Of a stretch of DNA of 64,000 bases, positions 23,707 through 37,200 are shown in pieces. The position numbers were made by a program, and so were the translations under genes. Under the pieces are notes generated by a model that worked only from the letters and a program-made list of their open reading frames with translations, did not search any database and was not told where the DNA came from. Position 1 is the first letter of the stretch, and every line of letters starts with the position of its first letter. This stretch comes from Anisakis pegreffii (lineage: Eukaryota > Nematoda > Chromadorea > Rhabditida > Anisakidae), in the NCBI GenBank assembly GCA_035041965.1, contig JAPYMA010000904.1, forward strand, positions 62,001 through 126,000, given 5' to 3'.

Positions 23707-26700
23707 CTTAGAGATCACTGAGGTGATTGTTTGTCTCGAAGAATTTCTTGCTAATGTTTGCATTGATTCGAAATTCGCGTCCGTTGAGCCGTTCGGCTGT
23801 AGATGGCAAAAGTCTGCAAGAAATAAAACTGCCATCGAAATTTGATGAAAATTATTTTACAAGTCACTGTATGGAGTAATAAGGAATTCCAAGGGATGTA
23901 CTCGAACACATAGAATGGAATAATGCCTTTGCAGCCGCATTTCCCTAAGAAATCGTATGGCGTAATACTTTCGAGGAGGAGAAGAGCATTTGAGTGAATT
24001 CATCCGAGTTAATTTATGGAAATATGGCTTGTTGAACGTGCGTTTGTTGAATAGCGCCATTGTTGAGCAGCACTTTCTTAAAATTCAGTGTTTTTTTTGC
24101 GGGTGACGGTTAAGAACGACTCAACGAACGAATTTGCTGAACTGATGTGAGTAGATCAGAAACGAAATTTGCTCATCGTCAGTAGAATTGCAGTTGACAT
24201 CGATTTTGAATGGCGCTTCTGAGGAGGAATATCGAATTTTAGACTGTATAAACCGGAATTTTTGGTTATTCTAGAGAACTGGCGTAAATAGATTCGATGA
24301 TTTGAAGCGAACAAAAACCCGCCTTGAAAAAGCATGATGATGATTATAGGATGATGGCAACACGTAGGTTTGAAGAACAAGTGAATTTGAACATTTATTA
24401 GATCGACAAAGGCATGAACTGTTTGAAATTTTACGAGTTTATTTGAAAATAAATTTTTATGGTTTAAGCGTTCATTAATAAACAAACAATGCATTTATTG
24501 CAGAATACAATCTATATATGATGCGCGACTGATAATGCGAAGTGATAATGTGTTATTGACATTTGCTTAGGCGTTATTAAACATAACTGATAAATATGAT
24601 GTTATCAGATGCACATCGAAAAAGAAATATAAACTAATGATTGGATAGGTCCTAATTGTAATAACCGCTTGAATCGAAGCCTCAATATTGGGCCCAGCTT
24701 CTGTTCCGTGATAAACTTTATTCTAAACCCTGGGTATTCCTGTTGTATAGCCCAAAAATGGGCCGTAAGGTTTCCATCATGCCAAATTGGTTTCTATAGA
24801 AAATTGTTTGAATCTGGACAGAATATAAAAAAGAATAGCCCGTTTATGAATATCGCTGGAAGATTTGATTGACATGTTATTCAAGAATCAAGAAAGTGAT
24901 AATGAAGTTATAAGATGTGAATATTTTTGTTAGTTTAGCGAGAGATAAGAGAATAATAATGATAATCAGTGATAACAACGAGACAGTATTTATCTAACAA
25001 ACAGGTAAATACACCAGCAAATGTGATGTTATTAGTAGAGAGTTTTGATTTGATTGACATGTTACTTTGTTCGCTTTTGTTTAATCCATCAAATTTGATC
25101 GAATAACAAAACCTTTCAATCAGGTTTTTCAATCAGTAGAATATTGATTAAGGTTTAGAATGGGAATCTGTCTCTTCGCGATTGAATAATGATTATAATC
25201 ACCGTGACATAACTTACTTCTGACAGAACTTATTGCGATTCGATACCTTACACTTACATTTACATCAACTTCAACGCTTTTTTTTGCTTTTCAAATGAAT
25301 ATCACTTTATATGTCGTTGTGAATATCGCTAAATCATTTCCCTTATTCAGTCATTCCTCAACCATTTCAATGTGACCTTATGAAATGAAAGGAATTTGAT
25401 GCTTGTACTTTAAGGAGAGTTCTATCTGTTCGCTGGTGATTTTTGATAGTTGAAAATGAAGGAAATTGAGGATGCAATGCGATATTTGATGCGTCAAATT
25501 CTTGTTTTTGGACGGAAATTTGCATCAAAATATTATCGTGTTTACAATTGAAACAATTTTCATCGATATGTTTTTACGTAATTGAAACGAAAATTGTAAT
25601 GTGCATGGAAAATGATTTTAAGGTTTATTTAAGAAATTTGATGAAGAGATTATTTAAATGTTGTTTGTTATTTATGTATTCGGTTGAGTGAAGGAAGGCA
25701 GAAAGGGAAAGCATGACAAGCGTTTGAGTCAATATATTTTGTGATTATTGTCCAATCGTATTGGTACAAAATTATTTGTTTTGTCTTTCAATTTTGCATT
25801 TGAACGGTTCCAAGTTAAGGATTTATTTGCTACGGTTATGGCTGGTTAACATTCATGTTCAAATTATGCAAATTCTCAAATCCTTTCAAAGAAAGATCTT
25901 TCAAAATTTCTTGCAATTCAACAAACGTAAACGATAGAAATTGGCAAGAGCAACTTGGAGCTCGGAACCTAGTCTCATTCTGAGCCTAACTGTAAGCACA
26001 ACTTTCAGCTTGAGATGAGCGATATTCAAATGTGAAGATAGGTACATTTGAGGAAATGAATAAATGAAACGACAGCAATTATACGATGTAAAAGAGAGAT
26101 GACAAATTTGTTATGAATTGAATTGTATTGAAATGAAATGAAATGATAAATTTGTCTTGTTTCAATTGAGTGACAGTAATTAGAACGATCATATTTTTAT
26201 GTTTGTTGTTTACCTTCAAAAGCGCCAGCCAAATCACCACCTTCATAGCGCAATGGCATTGACACTGTCGATTCTGACGAAATTTCGACATATTTGCAAA
26301 TGAAAATCGAAGTGAATTAGAAACTTCATTCGCTATTACACTTATTTGTGCATTAATGATTGATAATTCACTTCAATGTCGTTCACGCAACAAAACCAGT
26401 TTCAATATCTTCAAAATAAATCCCATTCAAATTGATTATTGTAATTGTTATTGTTGCTATTGTTATCGTCAAGTTTAGTCTTATATTGTTTTGTTGGCTG
26501 CTATTCATTTCATTATGTCCTTTATCACCACTTTCTCGTATTTAATCTACCGTCTTATATTCCCAAATAAACAATATCCTAGAATTCGGTAATCGTTGAA
26601 ATTCTTTTCTTACATTGTTATTGAAATTCATAGTAATAGGTATTATCATGATAATAGCAATAACGACAATAATAATGATAATAGTAATAAGGATAATAAT

Positions 26701-26794
26701 AATGATGGTAATAATAATAATACCAATGATAATAATAATAAAAATAATAATAAATACGACAACAATAATGATAAGTGACAATGTGTGGTGAACA

Positions 26795-26801
26795 ATTTCA
26801 G
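26795..26801 (+). promoter_or_regulatory. Probable trans-splice acceptor for FAAH
   Basis: ATTTCAG followed by 13 bases and then the first in-frame ATG. No upstream exon is needed to complete the protein, so a spliced-leader acceptor is the simplest reading. Confidence 0.5.
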
Positions 26802-26814
26802 AACGTTGCGTTTT

Positions 26815-29236
26815 ATGCTCGCAGATTTCCTCGAAACATTTCGACCATTATTATTGATCGTCACTGAAATATATTTCCAATGGATAAATTTTTTATTTTG
26901 GTTTCTTAATTTATTCATCAAAAAGAATTATGTGCGTAAACCGAATAACAGTTTATTGCTGATCAGTGCCACGCAAGCAGCTGATATGATTATAAATAGA
27001 GAGGTACTGATAATTGTTTTATTAATAATATTATTACATCATAGTAATAATAATGTTTATTTTAGTTAAAAAGTGAAGAATTAATAGAGGCTTATATAGA
27101 ACGAATCGAGCATGTAAATGGAATTGTAAACGCGGTTGTGCAGAAAAATTTCGAGAATGCGAGAAAAAGTGCAAAAGAAGTCGATAGAATATGTGAGAAT
27201 TTGGAGAGTGGATCAGATGAGTTCAATGAGGTATTCGTTTGTTGATCGCTATCCTGATCACTATCTCAAAACATAACCACTCAATTCAGCTGCTCAAAAA
27301 CAAACCTCTGTTGGGTGTACCGTTCACACTAAAAGATTGCATTGAAGTGGATGGTTTGAAATGTACAATTGGAATATCATCACGAAAGGATTTGGTATCG
27401 AATAAAGATGCTGAAGTTGTTAAGAGGTTATTATTCACTTATTCAATAAGTAATATTAATAATCAACAATGATAGATATTAGAATCATGTTGTTTTGGCG
27501 GCTTGAAAATGTGATAAAAAATATTGTAGTGATAGATAACACTGATTAGATGAATGAATAAGCGATAAATGCTCAAAAAAGGAAGTGAGCGCAATGTCAT
27601 CAGTACAATACTACTGATGAAGCAATGATACTTTCAGAATGAAAAATGCAGGTGCTATAATCCTAGCGGTCACAAATGTGCCTGAGGTGTGTATGTGGTG
27701 GGAGTCAGTGAACTCGATCTACGGACGTACCAAAAACCCCTACGATACCCGTCTGATAAGCGGCGGTAGTAGCGGCGGCGAGGCTTGTCTCATCTCGTCG
27801 GCCGGTTCAGTGATCGGCCTGGGTAGTGATATTGGCGGTTCCATACGAATACCTGCCTACTTCAACGGTGTTTTTGGGCTGAAACCTACCAATGGTAATT
27901 TGTTTATGTTTTGTTCAGCTTTATTATTTTTACCGTTGATTTTTTTAACGTTTTTAGGTCTTGTGCCACTGGAGGGCCATCTGCCACCATTGGAGGGCTT
28001 CCGTCAAGAGATGTTACATATTGGACCTATATGTAGATATGCTGAAGATCTCGATGTCATGATGAAGGTTCATTCAGTTTCTTATTCAGTAGTGAAGAAA
28101 CTGTAAATTCATCTAAAATAATTATTATTGACAAGGAATAATGTTAATGTTTAGAAATGAATCAATCGTGTTAACAGTAATAAATATAATGGGATATGGT
28201 AGTTTAAGGTGATGATACCAGAAAATTCGATGCATTTGGTGAAACAGCATCAGTTGACAAATGTTCGTAAGATACGATTGTTTTACATGGAAGGTTTGAG
28301 AACACCGTTTGCACAGAGTGTCTCTTCTGAATGTGGTGATGCTTTGATGAGGGTATGGTTCATTATTATTATTATTATGTCTGAATGTGTTTCATTAAAA
28401 GTGATTCTTCAAGGCTGTTCAATTCTTCGAAACGAAGTACGATATTTGTGCAATAAGATTAGATCTTCCATTTGTGCATTACGCTGTCGAATTGTTTTTC
28501 TCGAGCATGGAAGTTCCTGGAGCACCGTCATTTGCACACTACATGACTGATCTTAAGGTTTTTCATTGTGTTATTTATTACCGTCATTCATATTCATTAT
28601 ATTATTGACTACTGATAGCAGCTTTGATGGACATATCAATAATTGAATACGATCATAATCACAACAGTTGATGGAGATAAATTCAGTCAGAAGTGGACTG
28701 CATTGGTGAGCTAATGAAGTGGTTTTGCGGCAATTCTCGACATACTTTACCAGCCATAGTGACTGGCATTTTGGATAGACAATCACCGTTCAATGAAGAA
28801 CACAAAGAAAAGGTATCTTTTCTGTTCTTTCTTTCATTTTCATTTTTACTACTCGTATTGTTGTTCGCATTATGCCACTATTACTTTTGAAATAAATCGA
28901 AATTGAATCAACAAATTTCAGTTGGTTTCGAGTCGTGAACGATTGAATCGTGAATTGAAACAGTTGCTACAAGATGACGGTATCTTAATATTCCCAACCT
29001 TCCCGACCACAGTTCCGTACCACAATCAACCTCTATTGACACCATTCAATTTCATTTATACGGCTCTATTCAACACTCTATCGTTGCCCGTTATTCAGTG
29101 TCCGATGGGTCTCAATAAGAACGGTTTACCGTTAGGCTTTCAGATGGTCACTTCGCCGTTTAACGACTTCATTTTGATTCAGCTTGCGAAACATATTCAG
29201 AGTGGATTCGGCGGTTGGAAACCTGCTAGTGATTAG
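26815..29236 (+). CDS. Fatty acid amide hydrolase (FAAH2-like amidase-signature enzyme)
   Basis: Exons 26815-27003, 27066-27230, 27290-27426, 27638-27894, 27958-28067, 28209-28352, 28414-28557, 28687-28812, 28922-29236; phases close, 528 residues (human FAAH2 about 532). The family hydrolyses fatty acid amides such as N-acylethanolamines at ER or lipid-droplet membranes. An N-terminal membrane anchor spans residues 13-38. The catalytic Ser-Ser-Lys set is present: Lys133 in GVPFTLKD, Ser208 in GGSSGGE and Ser232 in GSDIGGSIR. Their spacings of 75 and 24 residues match rat FAAH Lys142/Ser217/Ser241. Further family blocks: MWWESVNSIYGRTKNPYD, IGPICRYAEDLDVMMK and PVIQCPMGLNKNGLPLG. Which worm paralogue this is cannot be told from the sequence alone. 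Confidence 0.95.
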
Positions 29237-30960
29237 CATTTAGCAGTGTTGTTCGTTGTTGTCAGTATTTTGTTTATCGTTACCATTGTTATTAATTAAT
29301 AATTAATCAGTTTCATACACGCATGAGACTGTACCATATTTACGTATATTGTAAACTGCTACTGGCATTACCAGTGTGGAATGTGATCACTTTGAATGAA
29401 AGCAAAACGACGACGCCATCCAGCCAATGAATTATTAGTCGGAGATGATCATGCATAAATATATTCACGCACAACGTGAATGTGCATAGCTTGTGTTCAA
29501 GTGATAGCTTTACGATGTGTATATCGTAAGATTCCACATCCATAGATCAGATTTACGGAGGTTTTATCGGGTTCAAAAGAACTTGACGGTTGTACTAAAA
29601 CATATTGAAAGCAGTACAAAACTGTTTTTTTTTTTGAGTTTTTGCGATCGTTTTCGAATTTTCTGGCAAGCGATATGGTCATGATTTGATTTTTGCATTC
29701 CGATTACACGCACGATGGAGTATTCATGATCACAAGTCGAATCGAAACTTTTCGCTTTATTGGAGGTTGTATTGTGCAGTCAGCAGCTTATTATTGACGG
29801 GATATGACAATAAGGTGATTGCATGCAAATAGAATTTGATCCGCTGGAAGCTTGTTAATGAATATCGAATTATGTACATATCCATTTGGAACGTTATGAT
29901 AAAGTTATGTCATTGGTTGATATTTTCCATTACACTCAAAGAGAGATAGGCCTGCATGTCAATCTCAAAGTTGGACTCAAATCTGCGTTCGGCTGCGGTT
30001 CACCAGAGGGCTCACCAGTCTGGGGTTTACCATGAGGCTGAGATTCATCCTCAGTTCACTTTGAAACGTATGAATCCCGACCAACGACTTACGACCCCGA
30101 TCCTTCGTTCCTTTCTCCTTAAGTACTTGCATCTCTCATCTGTCCCGGAATTCATCGGCCATAGTTTCCCATAACATTTTGTTATCGCTCAGCCATCGCT
30201 CCTGGGAATCTTTCGCCTGTAAGATCTGAATTGAAGATATTAACTACTTTGTTTGGGTTATCTTCCAAATTCTTGAGATTTAGATTTTATGTTTTGAGAG
30301 TGAGGTGCTCGACTTGGTTACAGTACGTCATATTTCATACTCCTGAATCTGCGCTATAAAAGGATCTATAAATTGCCCGGATTTATTCCTATTCAATGGA
30401 TAGGAAATTCACATTTCTGAATATCTATCACATGTAAATATGAGTTCCACCACTTGGCGAACTGTATAATAGGGTTACCCACGCTTGGGTGCTCCATTAC
30501 CCCCTTCGATAATCTGGCAGGCCATCATTAACTCCCCCTCCCCCTGCTATAATAATACTATTTCTGCGCATAACGCCAAAACTAATTTCCCAGCCGATCC
30601 CCAGACACTCCCGAAATACCCAAAAATGGGCAATTTCTCCCCGTGTATAGGGTAATTTCTCCCCTAATATATATTATTTGAGATACTGATTAACTATCTA
30701 CTGTTGTTTCGTCGATTTCAACACTTCAAGAATTTAACATCAATGCATGGCGAATCGCCCCCTGAAACTCATATGAAGTTTTCTCCGCCTTTTTTAACAA
30801 TCGAATCGTCCGTCGCGTTGTAAATCGCCCAAACTTTTTTCATCGTTAATTTAATCTTTTAATTAGATTTGGTCATGGTATTTTTCAGTACGAAACGGTA
30901 TTTATTGAAGGTTTACAGTTACGTCCTTTACGTTTGGTTCATTTTATTTCTGATTGTTAA
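29237..30960. other. Intergenic region FAAH-eIF3H
   Basis: Contains a hAT-like MITE copy at 30471-30665. A somewhat GC-richer stretch at 29960-30170 gives an open frame of 72 codons with no recognised family. Otherwise AT-rich sequence without exons I can support. Confidence 0.55.
30471..30665 (+). mobile_element. hAT-like MITE, copy 2
   Basis: Shares GGGTGCTCCATTACCCC, CTTCGATAATCTGGCA, the central GCGCATAACGCC and CCCAAAAATGGGCAATTTC with copies 1 and 3. The left end is AGGGTTACCCACG. C-rich and easy to pick out against its background. Confidence 0.7.
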
Positions 30961-30970
30961 TGTCTTTCAG
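30961..30970 (+). promoter_or_regulatory. Probable trans-splice acceptor for eIF3H
   Basis: TGTCTTTCAG lies 18 bases before the proposed eIF3H start codon. It is a strong nematode acceptor with no need for an upstream coding exon. Confidence 0.5.
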
Positions 30971-30988
30971 GTGTAAATTTTGCTCACG

Positions 30989-33900
30989 ATGTCCACATCT
31001 GTGTCGAATGTTCAATTTGTACAAATTGATAGCTTGGTTTGTTTATCCGTTTATTATTCCAGAGATGTCATTCATTTTCAGTTTATTTTACTACAATCAT
31101 TGTCACCATTACCGCTATTGCTGTTATCTTTATCATTTGCTTGAGTGTATGAAAATTTGAAACTGATATTAATTTTTATGTGGTAATGAAAATCGTCAAG
31201 CATGTCGATTCGGAGTTATACGCTGGAATGAACGAAGTGGCTGGAGAAACTTGTCAAGGACTCTTAACAGGTGAGAGGTGTTGTCTGTTTACTGGACCAT
31301 ACCATTTGAACATTTCTAAAAATTCATTTGTTGGTGATGATCGATGATTTTATGATTAATTTCTTATGGAATAAGGCGTGAAAGATATTGTAAAGTAAGG
31401 AAGATGAAGTGTCGAAGTGAATCTTTAGGATTGATATCAGTGGAGGATCATCGACTTGAGATAACGAACAGTTTTCCAACGGCACGCGCTGAACCAGCCC
31501 TCGATGGTGATGAAAATGCGCCAGCGAATTATCAGTTTGAAGAACAAAAGCAAGCTGAAATGCTTGATATGTTACGCAAGTTCAGGTACCATTTGCTTCA
31601 CTATGTTCTGATAGAAATTTCCATCGTTCATGTTGAAATTCTTTACTCTTCAGCTAAATGTTATTATAGCATAGTTAAGTTGGTCATGTTGTTCAGGTTA
31701 ACATTGTTGTAGGTGTAGTTGATCATAAACTTTGATCGCATTTTAGTTACGTTCTAGTATCATGATTGATTGGATTCCAACTTAAAACTCTTGTTCATTC
31801 CTATTGAAAATTGCTTTTCGTGCAAGGAACATAATATTGTAACATAACACAGCAGTTTGTTGGTTTATAATAAATTGCTATGTCAATGCGACTCTATGAT
31901 AGTGCTGACCTGAAAAGCAGTTTCATCTGTAGAGGCGAACGTTATGGAATCTAAGCAGCGCACTGATATGCCACGTATATGATCACTTTATGTCAGTATG
32001 ATATGGTGTTTTGAGCACCATTTTCGTGTTCGAAACGTCAACGAATAAATGCAATTCAGGAATATGAATATTGACTATGAATTGGTTGGTTTCTATCAAG
32101 CACATGCATTTGGTGCGTGCTTCTCGCAAGAATTAGTCGATTCTTTAGTTGACTATCAGTCGAGTGTTCAAGATGGTGTGGTGCTTATCTATGGTTTGTT
32201 TTGCATTTCTCATAAACGATTCACTTCACTTATGTTTCACCTCTGTTTATTGCCACTGTGATTATGCAACAATATATTTGACCAAGTTTTAGATGCCGTC
32301 AAAACCCGTCAAGGGCAACTGAGTATACGTGCTTTTCGACTCTCAACAAAAGCCTACGAAATGTCTCTGGATAACGAATGGACACCAGAAAGGTAGATAA
32401 ATATGCCATCTAAGGATGAGTACAATCAAAATCAAAAGCATAAATGTGGATAACAAATGCATTCGTTTATTGACAGGTGTGCGTATGGATGTGAATATAA
32501 GTGTATTAATTTCAGTGTTAAACAGTCAGGTTTATCATTTGAAAATATGTTCGATGAACTGCCGGTAGTGATAAAGAATAGTCACTTGGTGAACGTTATG
32601 CTGGCCGAATTATCGCTGTCACCCAAACAAACTTCATTGGTCTCATCAGCGCATTTGGAGTTGGGAACGAGAAGGTTTTTGCTTATTTTGATTTGGAACG
32701 AACGATTGAGCGGTTAACGCTCTTCTTGAAACATTGTGGATTGAAGCGTTGCAGAGTGTCACCTGGTTGATACCGCTTCAACTTTTCGAGTTTGCATTCA
32801 ACTCACTGCTGGATGTGCCAGGCTGTATTTAAGTTATCCCTCGGTCCGGCCTCAGTGACATAGTGAATAATATTTTCAAAGAAGAATGTTTGATATTGAC
32901 GAAAAATTTTCAGATCGTTAGAGAAATGTTTGCGTACGTTGATGGTGAACATCGATGACTTGAATAAAACGATAATGGCGTATAATAAATATGTGGCTGA
33001 TAAGCAACGACACGATATGAACGTCTATAATGCAACGCAGAAAAGAGTTTGTTTTAATAGCATTTGTTGTCGTATATTAGTGAATGGTTGATTTTATTTT
33101 AATGTATTAATGTTTGGTATTTGTGAATACGTGAAATAGTGGATTGCTTAAGTGGGATGAAAGTAATAACAATAGCAGAAGACATAGAACTTGATTGCAG
33201 CAAGCAGAAAATGAGCAGAGGGAAGCACGAGGTGAGCCCTTGCTATCGTACGATGATATCAAGAAGATGAAACCCCCACAGTTGGCGACTAAATGTGGCA
33301 TGTTGGAGAGCTTCTTGTGTTGTTCGGATGCTGCTGCACATGCCGATTTCGCTTATGAGGTTTGTTTTTTTATCATTTATATTATTATTATTGTTATTGT
33401 CATTATTTTTATGTTGTCATTATCATTTCAAAGGAACAATCATTGATGTAATTATTGTTATGGTTATTATAATCGTGGAATTTGTACTGTAAAAAATAAT
33501 AGAGCTATTTCTGATTGTTTGTCTCTGCTGTTGAATGATTGCATCTTTTGAATGGTATCATTTTCAAGTTGTTTTTTTCGTGCACATTTATATTGAACTG
33601 GTTGTGCCAGTGTCCTTTTTTGTTAATGTTTCGATCGGTTTGCGTCGAAAGCATCAATATTCGTTGTGTAAACGTGTATTCACTGATTTTTCAACTTAAT
33701 ATCATTACTTGTTTATTTTTATTATTCATTTGTTAGGTTGAATATAGAATTTATTTCGTTTTATTAATGGTGATGTTATCGTTTCTTATCTTGTTTAGTG
33801 TCACTCCACTCGGTTATATTTGAGTAATCATTTATGTATGGATGCAGTCATGAATTACCTGGGTTGGCCAGGCTATCAAACGTTTATAACGTTGCTGACC

Positions 33901-34280
33901 ACAATGCTCGCGTTTCCGCGCATATTATTCTAGCCGCAATTTACGCCACCCCGCTGGCTAGGCGAGCAGGCCAACCGAACACAACCGAGTAATTGATTAG
34001 TTGCAGCGAATACTTTGCATAATTAATCGAGTAGCCAAATATCAATCCAATAAATAATCATAACTCTAATAAAATTAATATTCCGCCGCTCGCTCAAAAC
34101 GATTGGCAAATCGACCATTCGATGTCCAAGTAACAATAAAAGTATGCAGTCATGAATATAACTTTGAATATGGCTTCATGTGTGCATATATTTCAGGTGA
34201 CTGGTGAAAATATCGCAAAATTATTTTTGGCCGAAGCGGTTGGCGACGTGCGAAATGTAGTGGATAGACATTCGAACTGA
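30989..34280 (+). CDS. eif-3.H: Translation initiation factor eIF3 subunit H
   Basis: Exons 30989-31036, 31180-31270, 31429-31585, 32060-32193, 32293-32392, 32516-32674, 32914-33046, 33201-33359, 34197-34280; 354 residues. eIF3h is an MPN-domain subunit of the eIF3 scaffold on the 40S ribosome. It lacks the JAMM metal-binding set of MPN proteases. Visible: start MSTSVSNVQFVQIDSL, MPN core VVMKIVKHVDSELYAGMNE, GETCQGLLTG, SVEDHRLEITNSFP, YELVGFYQAHAFGACFS, the mid-domain VVIKNSHLVNVMLAEL, and the C-terminus TGENIAKLFLAEAVGD. Exons 2-9 join with good sites. The exon 1-2 join is odd: the alignment needs exon 2 to begin after TTTTTAT, with no AG. The last intron holds SINE-like copy C. Confidence 0.93.
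33856..34143 (+). mobile_element. SINE-like repeat, copy C, with 14-bp target duplication
   Basis: A full 288-bp copy, the same length as copy B. It is flanked by the perfect 14-bp repeat ATGCAGTCATGAAT at 33842-33855 and 34144-34157. It runs from TACCTGGGTTGGCCAGG to an A-rich tail AGTAACAATAAAAGT. It lies in the last intron of eIF3H in sense orientation. Confidence 0.9.
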
Positions 34281-37200
34281 ATCGTTGAGCTGGACTGAAC
34301 TGATCATTAAAATCAATCTTATTGTTGATATGAAATGAATCGAATTATTTTAGTTGTTGACTGGATTGAGTTTAAAGTCGAGTTGATTTATTAATTGGTT
34401 GATTCGAATGACTGTCAAAACAAATATCCGATAAAACGTGAACATTGTTTGCTTGGATTTAGTATTATACATCTTTCTTACACCGTTTTTTTCTGTTGAA
34501 TTTAAGATCGGGTACGCGTTTATTCAAGGCAAATTTGCTGATCCTCAGCAAATATTCCAAGCTGTTCCAATCTTAGTATCGAAACTTATCGTGGATTGGG
34601 GGAGAGGGAGGAGTTGAGAAAGTTATGGGAGTGTTCTGATGATAATGAATGTCGGAGGAAAGAATAAACTGGTTTGTGTTAGAGCACATAAATAAGATTT
34701 ATTGAAATTCGTTTTGACATCAGCAGCAACGGTAATATAATAAGGTGTAATTTATGACAGAAGCAAATAAAATGATGAGAATGCAGCGGATCAACAGATG
34801 TTCGTTTGGTGATTCAGTTAGAAACAAAAACGTACATCAATCACCAAATGATTTTTAAACAGAACTTGTTGATAATCAAATCGAGATGATTGAATATTAT
34901 CATTGAATTGTTTTTGTTGTGGTCTCTTCAACGCTGAAAATGAGTGAGGAGAGCGATCATTATTGAATAATGCGATGTTATAACACTTCTGTTTCACGAT
35001 TATATTCGTCAGTTGTGTGTATGTCATCTGTCGATACTTTGCTTGTTATTTGAAATGTATTGCGTTAATAGTAATGATTTTAATGCAGTGATTGCAAAAT
35101 TTTTATTGTTTCGTTCGTTTTTTGGTGGTCTATTTTGGGAGCGATTCGTTCAATTCATTCGTTGGTCAGTTTCTCATTTAAGGGCAGTGCTCTTGTTGTT
35201 ATTCTTTGCTGTAATTCTTTGCGAGTCTTGTTTTTTAAGTATTGTCAGCCGTTTTTCAGTTATGATTTGTTAAGTGGATGATTTTTATTTTACATTATCT
35301 AATAATAATAATAATAATAATAATAATAGTTATCACCTATTAAGATTATTATTGTTATCACTATTATTTGGATCATTATTGATTACTAGTGCTATCATTC
35401 TAACTACCATCGCCATTATCAGTACTAATTTGTTATGAAAATTTCTTATAAGTCAGCTTACATATGCAGAACACCGACACATTTTGATACTGTCCCAAAT
35501 TTCAGCGAACGTTGGAGTTTAGACCTAGGCTGAGCCCACACCTACCTCGAATTGGCTTTTGTTTTTGGCTTGAACTGCTCATAGAACACGAAAACTTTGC
35601 CCACATATGAAATTTGAATCGTTTCGCTTGAAATTAACTGTTTCGCGAGTTGTCTACCTTTTGTTTCAAGAGTAAACTTGTTGCTTAAAATACATCAAAG
35701 TGAATTGATGAAAGCCGATATCATATATTGTGTTCACTTTTGATGAACAATATAAGAAGCAAAAAGTCAGCAACGAACGCCTTTATTCTATCATGTCATT
35801 CATTTATTTCGTTTTTATTTTATTCCGTCAGCTGCTGTTCAAATTTAATTAATTTTTGAGAGAAATGGAATGAAATTCGAGAAGTCAATGCATTCTGAAT
35901 GAATTTTGATGCTGCGTTGCTTTTTTTTTGACTTATAAAAGCTTCAAGTATGATATCGTGTTGAATCAAGCGATCGAAGGATGCCAAAATACGAACTTTA
36001 ATAAATCCTTTCAAGCAAACCACTTTCGAGTTCATGCTTGAATCTAATTCGCCGAAAGTGGATGCGAGGTGAAATTTCAGCTGCTACTAACCAACTGACG
36101 TAATTGATCATTTAACGGAAAATGCATTTACAGAACATGGCACTCGTGAACGGATGCTATTGAAAGTTTTGACGTTAGCAAGATATTTGATTATTAATGG
36201 TAATTTCGATTTATTGCGTTCAACGGAAAGAGTGAAACGGAAATGAAAACGAATCAAGTGTTTTTGCTGATTGTGAGCATTTCTCACTTTCAACAAACGA
36301 CCTCTACATACTACCTCTCGACACTGCTTCAGACCGACAGCAGAACACATCTGTCATCTTCTAAGCTAATTGTAAGCTTTAGCCTGAACTTGATCAATCT
36401 AAAGCCAAACTGAGCTCAGCGTTGAATTGGTTACTTCAGCGTCACTCGACTCTGTTTGGTTATTAGCGATTCTCTTTCCCCTTCGACACGTAATTACTAA
36501 ACTTTCGTCAAACAGGCAGATAATAATGATATGGATACATGAATAGTCTGAACTGATTAAATGAACGTGATTAATTGAATAACAGAATCAAAAATATCAA
36601 TCAACAATGAAACGAATAAATCTTGAGTCACTTAATGAGCACTCGTCCGTCATTAATAGCCAGATGAAATTAACTATCACACAAGATTAAGCATGAGAAT
36701 ACATGAGACTCTCGTAATATTAATCTCGTCATGTGATTAATTCAAATCCCTTATTTCACACGAACCAATTTTAAAACAAATACATAAACGCGCACATTTT
36801 GGAGTGATTTATTTACTCAATTTGAGGATTCAATTTTGGGAATGAATAAATGCACTTCAATAAATTATTCCATGTTGGGATGATTCAATTAGTCGACTTG
36901 CACTGGGTGAATTTTGCACTGAATTGAATTATTTTCGTTCATTTCCGACATCGAATCGATACGAAATTACCCCTTTACATATTACTTTATCGCATTTTAT
37001 TTAATGCAGTTTTCGTTTCTTACACTTCTTTTTCGCACATTTCATCTTGACTTCTTCTCATCTCAAATTTCATAAACAGATTTGTTTTCGAGTACTTTTA
37101 GAATAATGAAATTCAGTGATAAATATAAATGGTGATAATAACGACTTGTTCAATTATAGGTGCATGTATATTCATAACAACTTTGAATGTAATAAGATTG

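Larger units (their letters stand above)
20169..26794. other. Gene-poor region goa-1-FAAH
   Basis: About 6.6 kb. It starts with the goa-1 3' UTR. It holds a large field of ATT/TTA/AAT microsatellites (22290-22930 and 26640-26780), a short GT run near 22240 and a hAT-like MITE copy at 23530-23706. I saw no exon with recognisable family features on either strand. The frames of 60-120 codons found here are low-complexity or have no splice context. Confidence 0.6.

Noticed and set aside
26542..26921. Overlapping hydrophobic frames on both strands before FAAH
   Set aside because: Low-complexity ATT/ATG/AAT repeats give the same appearance on both strands. The right part is antisense to FAAH exon 1.
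35013..35273. 86-codon hydrophobic frame
   Set aside because: Leu/Phe/Cys-rich with no membrane-protein pattern beyond composition, no neighbouring exon and no recognised family.
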